Positions 57,643-64,000 of a stretch of 64,000 bases of DNA are shown piece after piece. The stretch spans positions 1,178,001 to 1,242,000 of the forward strand of contig CM034111.1 in assembly GCA_019914945.1 (NCBI GenBank), read 5' to 3'. Below the pieces are notes generated by a model, which worked only from the letters and a program-made list of their open reading frames with translations, did no database searches and was not told the origin of the DNA. The DNA is from Typha latifolia. Its lineage: Eukaryota > Streptophyta > Magnoliopsida > Poales > Typhaceae. A program made the position numbers and the translations under genes. The stretch's first letter is position 1. Each line of letters begins with the position of its first letter.

Positions 57643-59583
57643 ATGGCTTCTTCAACTCTTTGGTGGAGTCTTCTTCTAGTAGTTGTTTGCAATGGTGGAG
57701 GAGCATTTGGGAGGAGGATTTTAGCTGATGATCAACAATCTGGTTTTGATCAGAACTACGTCATCACATGGGGAGGAAACCATGTCTCTTTTCTTGATCA
57801 AGGGAGAGAGATCCAACTCTCCATGGATAAATCTTCTGGTAACCATCTAGCTATATATATATATATATATATATAGTCGTTTTGCTACACTGTGTTTATT
57901 ATGTATGCTTCTCACTTGATTGGTAGATTTTTCAGTCTTCTTTCTTTCTTTTTATAATTCTTTTTGGCTGCACTTTGTGATGTCGCTTGAAGAAGCTAAG
58001 TTTGAGTACTTAATAGGTATAATATTCGTATAAGACTACATATGATAGTATTAACTAGTGTTTAGCATAATCCCCTCCAACTTTCCAAGAAAGATGCAAG
58101 TACTGCACATATTAATATTCTTTCGCCTTTATAAGCTTAATCCCAATTATAATTCAAAGCATTGCTGCGAGTATCTAATGGTGATTCTTCTTCATGATGA
58201 TTCTGCTAGGTGCTGGATTCAGCTCCAAATTGGTCTATGGTTCAGGACTCTTTCACTTGAAAATAAAGTTACCTAATAAAGATTCAGCTGGAGTTGTCAC
58301 AGCCTTTTATGTAAGCTTCTATGATTTCCTTTTGATCAAATCTCTCAATGCTACCAACAAAAAAAAAAAAAAAAATCCAATTTCTTATTAATTCTCCACA
58401 GCTATCCTCTAATTCAAATAACCATGACGAGCTGGACTTCGAGTTCTTGGGAAACGTAGAAGGGATGCCTATTTCTCTCCAGACGAATATCTTCGCCAAT
58501 GGACAGGGAAACAGAGAGCAGAGGATAGTGTTGTGGTTCGACCCAACTGCGGACTTCCATGATTATAAGATACTATGGAACCCTTATCATATTGTGTAAG
58601 TTGACCAAAAATGTTTTGGTTTATTTTCTTTTACAACTAAATATGCTATAAATTTGAGTAAGAAGATACAGATGAATGATACCATATAGAAATTGTAGAA
58701 AATATAAAGAGAATAGTAGAAGAGTAATGGTGGAAAGATTATTCGTAGTTGCTTGTAAATATATTAAGATGTAATTAAGTAGTGGCCTATTTATAGTTAA
58801 ATGAGGTCATTACAATAATGGAAAAATATAATACGAATCTATCATAACTGGTATTGATAGATTTACACTAAATATGAGAGGTTAAATATGGTAGAAAATA
58901 AGATATATTACCATTATATCCTAGAAATAAAGGATATTCTGAAAATGATAATATTGAAAATATTTCGAGAATATTCTGGTATCAATTAGGATAATATTAG
59001 TACCAATTAGGATAATAATTATCATAATGCTAGGAATGAAGAATATTCTAATATCAAATATGATGATATCTAACACCAAGTACGATAATATCATGGTAGA
59101 TTTTTACCATATGTTCTAACAGATATCAAAGTAATATCTGTACCCCCATAAACTATTTAATATCCTACCAATTATTGTTTATACTGCAGGTTTTATGTGG
59201 ACGAAATTCCAATTAGGGTCTTCAACAACCTAACAAGTAATGGAGTGGAGTACCCATCACAAGCCATGAACATCATAGTGAGCCTGTGGAACGGGGAGAG
59301 CTGGGCCACTAATGGTGGACGAACAAAAATTAATTGGGCCGACGCCCCATTCACGGCCCAATTCCAGGGTTTCGACATCGATGGCTGCGACCAAGGGGGA
59401 TCCGGCGCCGACTCTTGTGCATCTCCAGGCCTCTGGTGGAATGCTGGGGAGTACAAGGAACTGACTCCATCTCAGGCTGCAGCATATGAACGAGTTAAGA
59501 ATGATTACTTGACTTATGATTATTGTAGAGATAAAGCACGATTCCCTGTGCTACCACCTGAATGCAGTGTAAAGAATACATAA
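57643..59583 (+). CDS. Xyloglucan endotransglucosylase/hydrolase (XTH, GH16)
   Basis: Four exons (57643-57838, 58210-58310, 58402-58595, 59190-59583) join in phase to give 294 residues, the usual size. XTHs cut and rejoin xyloglucan in the cell wall. A signal peptide (about 1-24) is followed by the GH16 fold; the catalytic motif [11 protein letters not shown] has nucleophile E109 and acid/base E113. The C-terminal XET region has the paired-cysteine pattern [16 protein letters not shown]. The sequon usually directly after the catalytic motif (N-x-T) is absent: it reads N117-V-E. A different sequon, N177-L-T, is present. The start at 57643 is the only ATG giving a signal peptide at the N-terminus. 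Transferase activity is more likely than pure hydrolase, but this cannot be settled here. Intron 3 carries an LTR-like insertion. Confidence 0.95.
58677..59121 (-). mobile_element. LTR-like copia fragment in XTH intron 3
   Basis: On the minus strand the element begins TGTTAGAACATATGG (59121 downward) and runs about 437 bp to TGGTATCA (58684-58677), which matches the start of the initiator-tRNA primer-binding site of copia elements. It looks like a 5' LTR plus a truncated binding site. The LTR 3' end does not read CA, and no internal genes remain. Confidence 0.45.
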
Positions 59584-60220
59584 TATGGTAAAAGCTAGTA
59601 CGCAAATAGAAATTGTAATCATTTTTAATATAAAGACGAATAAGAGCATATATGACCATGCTTGAAAAGGATATAGCAATATGGTGTCATATGTTGTGGT
59701 CTCCAAGTAATCATAAATGCTAATGGCATGTGGCTCCTAATTGAAAGGGCTATCTTTGCCCTCAAATTGCTTCTAATCATTTACACAGAAGGGTAACATT
59801 GCGGAGATGGTAAATAACCAACAGTTCATCAACTTGAAAAACATCAAAGGAATCCATAACCTAAGGTTGACCAGAAATGCAGACAGGTATGGAACAGTTC
59901 ACACTTTACCATTATCACGACGATCGACGGTTAAAAGAAAAACGCAAAATTTATCCTGCGAGCTGTATGAAGAGTCTAACAAGCAGATCCAGAACCTTTC
60001 TCTGAAGTACTTGATCAGCTTCTGTAATTTGGATAACCAAAATTGAACACTTGTGAAATGTTAAAAGATCATAATAACATATAGATTTAGGAGCTCCACT
60101 GAGGATTTGATAAGGTTCTGCACTGGTAACCATGCTCTGTTTTTCTTCAATTTCTAAAAATTAGACAATGTTGGCATTCTTCAATTGGTTGGATGGATTA
60201 ACACTATGTATAGATAGAAT
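59584..60220. other. Convergent 3' flanks, no gene seen
   Basis: 637 bp lie between the XTH stop and the stop of the minus-strand XS-XH gene, so they mostly represent their two 3' untranslated regions. The 59807-60046 frame has no family resemblance. Confidence 0.5.
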
Positions 60221-63200
60221 TTACATCGCTCCGCGCTTTCGTTTGTGAGTCTTCCATTGCTTCAGTACATACTGTATCACCTCCTTCAATGTTGCTTTTC
60301 GATCCTCTTTGTAGTTCCAAAGTTCTGAGACTACATATCTACCACTGGGATTATATTCATTCATTTCCATCAGTGCTTTAGTCACTGCCTTGTAGACCTC
60401 ATCCCCCAACTCTTCCTTTAAGCTTTGTAGCTTTGCATCCTCTTCCTTTATAACTTCCTGCACCACGTATGTGATGTTAGAAAGATGATTAGTACTTTCC
60501 TTACAAATATTCAGGAGCAGTAGGTCCGTAATTCTTTGAATTTGAAATAGAAACCAGTAAAGAAAATCATATAAGTTCAAATTTCCCAAATCAAATAAGT
60601 TCCGTCTAAGATGACTTAACATATTCCTTGTTTACCTCCAATAATACTACTCTTGAGGGGAAAAGAGGCTGGAAGAGATCTTAAATTATAAGTACAAATT
60701 ATACAGTGCAAAAGAAGTAACACATGAAAGTCTAAACATCAGATTCAAGTACTCAAACTTGAACCACCAATCGAAACATCAATGTTGGTTGATAGAGCTA
60801 TAAAGCAATGCAGCCATTCTAGAACCACTATTATGAGCGCCAATACAGGATTACCTTCTCCTTTCCATCAGCTATGATAACTCGGAAAGGGTGCCAGTTT
60901 GACACTTTGAGTTCATCTTGCCATTTTGAGCAAAGGATAACAGATTTAATATCTGGATCATCTCCTGGGAATTTCTGTTTGCATGCATTTTGGAATACCT
61001 TTTCGTCAAGCTCACCCATCCTCTTGATTCCAATCAGCGAACGCCCAGTCAACATCTCAGTCAAACCCTGTGCCCCACAGTTACATCAGGAAGGATGTGA
61101 AAATAAGAACATTCATACTGTTGCACTATATAGATATCAAAATCAAGAGTATGTCAATGAATTTCAGTCAGCGGTTGATATATGGTACCGTTATTAGCTC
61201 TTTCCGAGCTTCCTGAAGCTCATCGTTGCTCTTGCGCTCTTTGACAACTAATGTCTGATTCAAAGCCTCCATATCTTCCATTTCCTCAATTTTTTCTTTA
61301 AGTTGTTCGCTCATCTCATCCATTTTCTTCTTTACTATGGAATCTTCCTCTCCTCCCATGTGCTTCATGACCAGTAGCTTCCCTTTCAACTGTTCTATTT
61401 CCAATTCGAGCTTTTGCTTTGCATCCAACTGCTTTTCCAACTGAAGTATCTTCTTGAGGGCAGCCTCTTTCTCCCTCTGCAGTTCTCCTTAGTAAGATAA
61501 ACAATAAACAGTACACAGAGATAACTATGCTTTTATAGAGCAATTTCGTGGAAAAAGCAAGGAGACCATAAACAAACCTTCTGATCCTCCACAAGCCTCA
61601 ACACATTTTCATCAGCCTTCTGTTGCTCCATAGTTGCCATCTGAAGAGAGCTGTTTTTTACAGCATTCTGTAAAGACAACAAATGATGCAAATAGCAAAA
61701 GAGATAAGTGGAGGCAGGAACAAAATAGAAAAACCATACAATATTATAGGCCCATTTCACAGCAGAAAGTGAACTTTTCCAGTATGGCTAAGAATGATTA
61801 AAGAAATTGATACTCATAACTTGTAAAGAGTAAAATTACCCTTATCACTAGTCCAAATGACCACAATAAATATATCATTCACTGTCCCACTTAAACAAAA
61901 TGACAAAGCTTAGACAGATTAATTGTAATAAACATAACACGAATATGTTCCCCAATTTGTGTTTTATGATGAATGTAATCCTTCCCTGAATGACAACAAA
62001 TCTTATGCTTGGATTGCCATATCGAGATGCTGCCTTAGGAGCAAAAAGTCAGATAACTTCTACCCACAAATCAACAGCTTTTCACAATATTGAAAATATA
62101 AATGAGCAAATACATTGCAAAAGTTTCAAACAATACATACACAACTTTAATCAACAAAGTCAAAGAACTATAAAGCAAATAAGGGAACTGTTGTGAATAT
62201 GTTCTGCAAGATAACAGCTTTTAGCACTTCCACAATCTGGGAAAAAGAGATACAGTAAGAGTAATAACAAGTACTAAAATAAGCATCACTACCTTTTGCT
62301 TCTCCTGCTCAAACTTCCTCTTGTCAATATCATTTTGAGCAGCTAGACTGTCGAGTTGTTTATTTCTTAAACCAAGTTCTTTTCGTTTAGAATCCAGTTC
62401 CTCCCGCAGCTTCTCATTCTCCTCAAATATCCTACGTGAATGATTACGAGCAAGGTGTTGCATCTTTCGGATCTCTGACACAGCATAAGTAGAAACTTTA
62501 GGAATGCAGTTAACGAATGATGAGTACAATAGCTACCAATCAGGTCCCATAGAAGAAAACTTGCTAATTGTGCAGTATAATTATAACATATTCATCACAT
62601 TGTTTAAACAACAAGTGGACCATCTCCTAACTAATGATTTAAAACTGAAAGAAAACCTGTTCTTGTAGCTATCTTGTTAATCTAGTACAATGAAAATGGA
62701 CAACAAGATAAACAGAGTCCCTGTCTGAGAGACCTGTTCCAACCAGTCCTAGTTCATCTTCAGCATTTGTGATGATTCCACAAAAAGCGACAAAAAGAAA
62801 ACACCCATTCACAGTGGGAGGAGATATGAAAATATATGGCTTCTAGAACAGAAAGCCAATCTATCAGTACTCAGTAGAAGTCCCCATCTTGAGAAACTCC
62901 ATATCTAAATAGAAAAGCAAGCAAAATTGATTCTGCATACCATATATAAATTGCAATATGTTCAAATAGAAAAGGTATGTTAATCAGTAAAAAGACAGCT
63001 GGACTAATAAAATTGAACTCATAAGTACAGGTTAACCGGATACAAGAATTAATGCGTAAAAGTAAAACACCAAGCATCACACAGACCTTCATTATAAGCA
63101 TTAAGCAGCTGATCTCTCTGCTCCATCATCTGATCAAGAGACAAAGTAGTTTCATTATATTTACATTCAAGTTCTTGTAGATGCTTGTTCTTCACTTCAA

Positions 63201-63978
63201 TCTGGCTAGCCAAATTAGCAACAAGTTTGTCAGTCTTGCGGGATTCTTCATTTGCAAGATCACTGACTGTTTTCAGATCTCCATTTTTCCTTAAATGATC
63301 CCCTACAGGGCCAGGAGAATTATAATCCTCCGTCCGAGCAACCCAACCATAAATTTCTGTGCCTCTATTATTCCTGTCATTCCAGTCCCTTTTTCCAAAG
63401 TGTGCTGATTCAAAATGATTTTCAAATGCCATTGCATCCTTGAAACCAATCCAATCTTTTGAAAAATCTACAACTGCATTGCCAGTGAATCCTTTGTAGT
63501 TCCACAAGGAATGGACTTTTAGTGGATTAAAAAGCGACAAGCGCTCCTTTAGCCTGTTTCCACTTTCACCTATATACCGTCCATTCTTAAACTCAGTTGG
63601 GACATTCACCAGAATGCCCATCCAGGGCCAAACAAATTGCTCATCTTTGCTTTTAGGAGTATGTGACTCCACAACCACCAGTTGTAGAGATGGCGTTGTG
63701 GTTTCACTGAGATCATCTCTCAAATATTTTGCAACTGCCCGGTGGGTTGCCTTTACTTTTGCTTTCCTATTAGATGCACCTATTCCAGAGGCATGCTGGA
63801 GCAGATCCTTGTAGTTGTAACCCTGCTTCTTTTTCCCAGAACAGAAAGGGCATTTATATGTGTTGTCTGTGTTCTTAACTATCAGATGACCCGCCTTTAA
63901 CTGCGAGTAAAATTTGGCCTCATAGTCATCAATCTCTGAATCACTTACCTCAGATTCTTCTTCTGAATTATTGTCCAT
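60221..63978 (-). CDS. XS-XH domain protein of RNA-directed DNA methylation (IDN2/FDM family)
   Basis: Six exons (63978-63087, 62474-62293, 61667-61578, 61476-61189, 61067-60855, 60457-60221) join in phase to give 633 residues. IDN2 and FDM proteins bind double-stranded RNA with 5' overhangs and act in the RNA-directed DNA methylation pathway in the nucleus. An acidic N-terminus is followed by the zf-XS finger (about 41-85; [10 protein letters not shown] with C43, C46 and H62), the XS domain (about 114-230; [36 protein letters not shown]), a long coiled coil (about 240-485) for dimerisation, and the XH domain (about 490-625; [13 protein letters not shown], SSLWxxF-like [24 protein letters not shown]). 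The start is the first Met, 22 bases from the window edge; an upstream leader exon may lie outside. It could be IDN2 or an FDM paralogue. Confidence 0.94.
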
Positions 63979-64000
63979 TGAAAGAAAGTCTGCAGAACTA

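Overview
This is nuclear DNA of a flowering plant. Most genes are interrupted by GT-AG introns, several proteins belong to plant-only families, and the noncoding DNA is AT-rich. The GC-rich, often intronless coding regions (matrix metalloproteinase, WD40 protein, U-box pair, peroxidase) set in AT-rich spacers suggest a monocot, but this is an inference and I cannot name a species. There is no sign of a bacterial, organellar or viral genome.

Layout. 0.5-1.6 kb: matrix metalloproteinase (minus). 3.5-6.0 kb: RsmG/GidB-type 16S rRNA methyltransferase, probably plastid-targeted (minus, 7 exons, with an apparent 1-nt frameshift). 6.3-7.3 kb: DUF716/TMEM45-like membrane protein (plus), divergent from the previous gene across a 372-bp spacer. 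12.5-13.9 kb: JINGUBANG-like WD40 protein (plus, 2 exons). 16.1-17.5 kb: secreted CREG-like protein (plus, 5 exons). 22.7-24.0 and 25.1-26.7 kb: two tandem intronless U-box/ARM E3 ligases (minus). 32.5-36.1 kb: ARG1-like DnaJ protein (plus, 11 exons). 38.0-39.0 kb: intronless class III peroxidase (minus). 40.7-49.7 kb: EDEM/MNS5-like GH47 mannosidase (plus, 15 exons). 50.4-55.6 kb: EMB2004-like leucine-rich-repeat protein with a probable plastid transit peptide (plus, 17 exons). 57.6-59.6 kb: XTH cell-wall enzyme (plus, 4 exons). 60.2-64.0 kb: IDN2/FDM-type XS-XH protein of RNA-directed DNA methylation (minus, 6 exons).

The genes form no obvious pathway or cluster; the only tandem family is the U-box pair. 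Exon boundaries were assigned by hand from GT/AG sites, reading phase and family resemblance. Every joined reading frame closes except that of the RsmG gene. The spacers hold microsatellites, short tandem duplications and probable retrotransposon relics; the largest (7.3-12.5, 17.5-22.7 and 26.7-32.5 kb) show no convincing gene.

I found no clearly new multi-gene system. The points most worth a second look are the RsmG frameshift, a 180-bp triplication in a mannosidase intron that carries a consensus branch-point sequence in every copy, an unfolded-protein-response-like element upstream of that ERAD gene, a five-run G-quadruplex motif upstream of the peroxidase, an LTR-like insertion in an XTH intron, and an isolated exon-like fragment at 56.7 kb.
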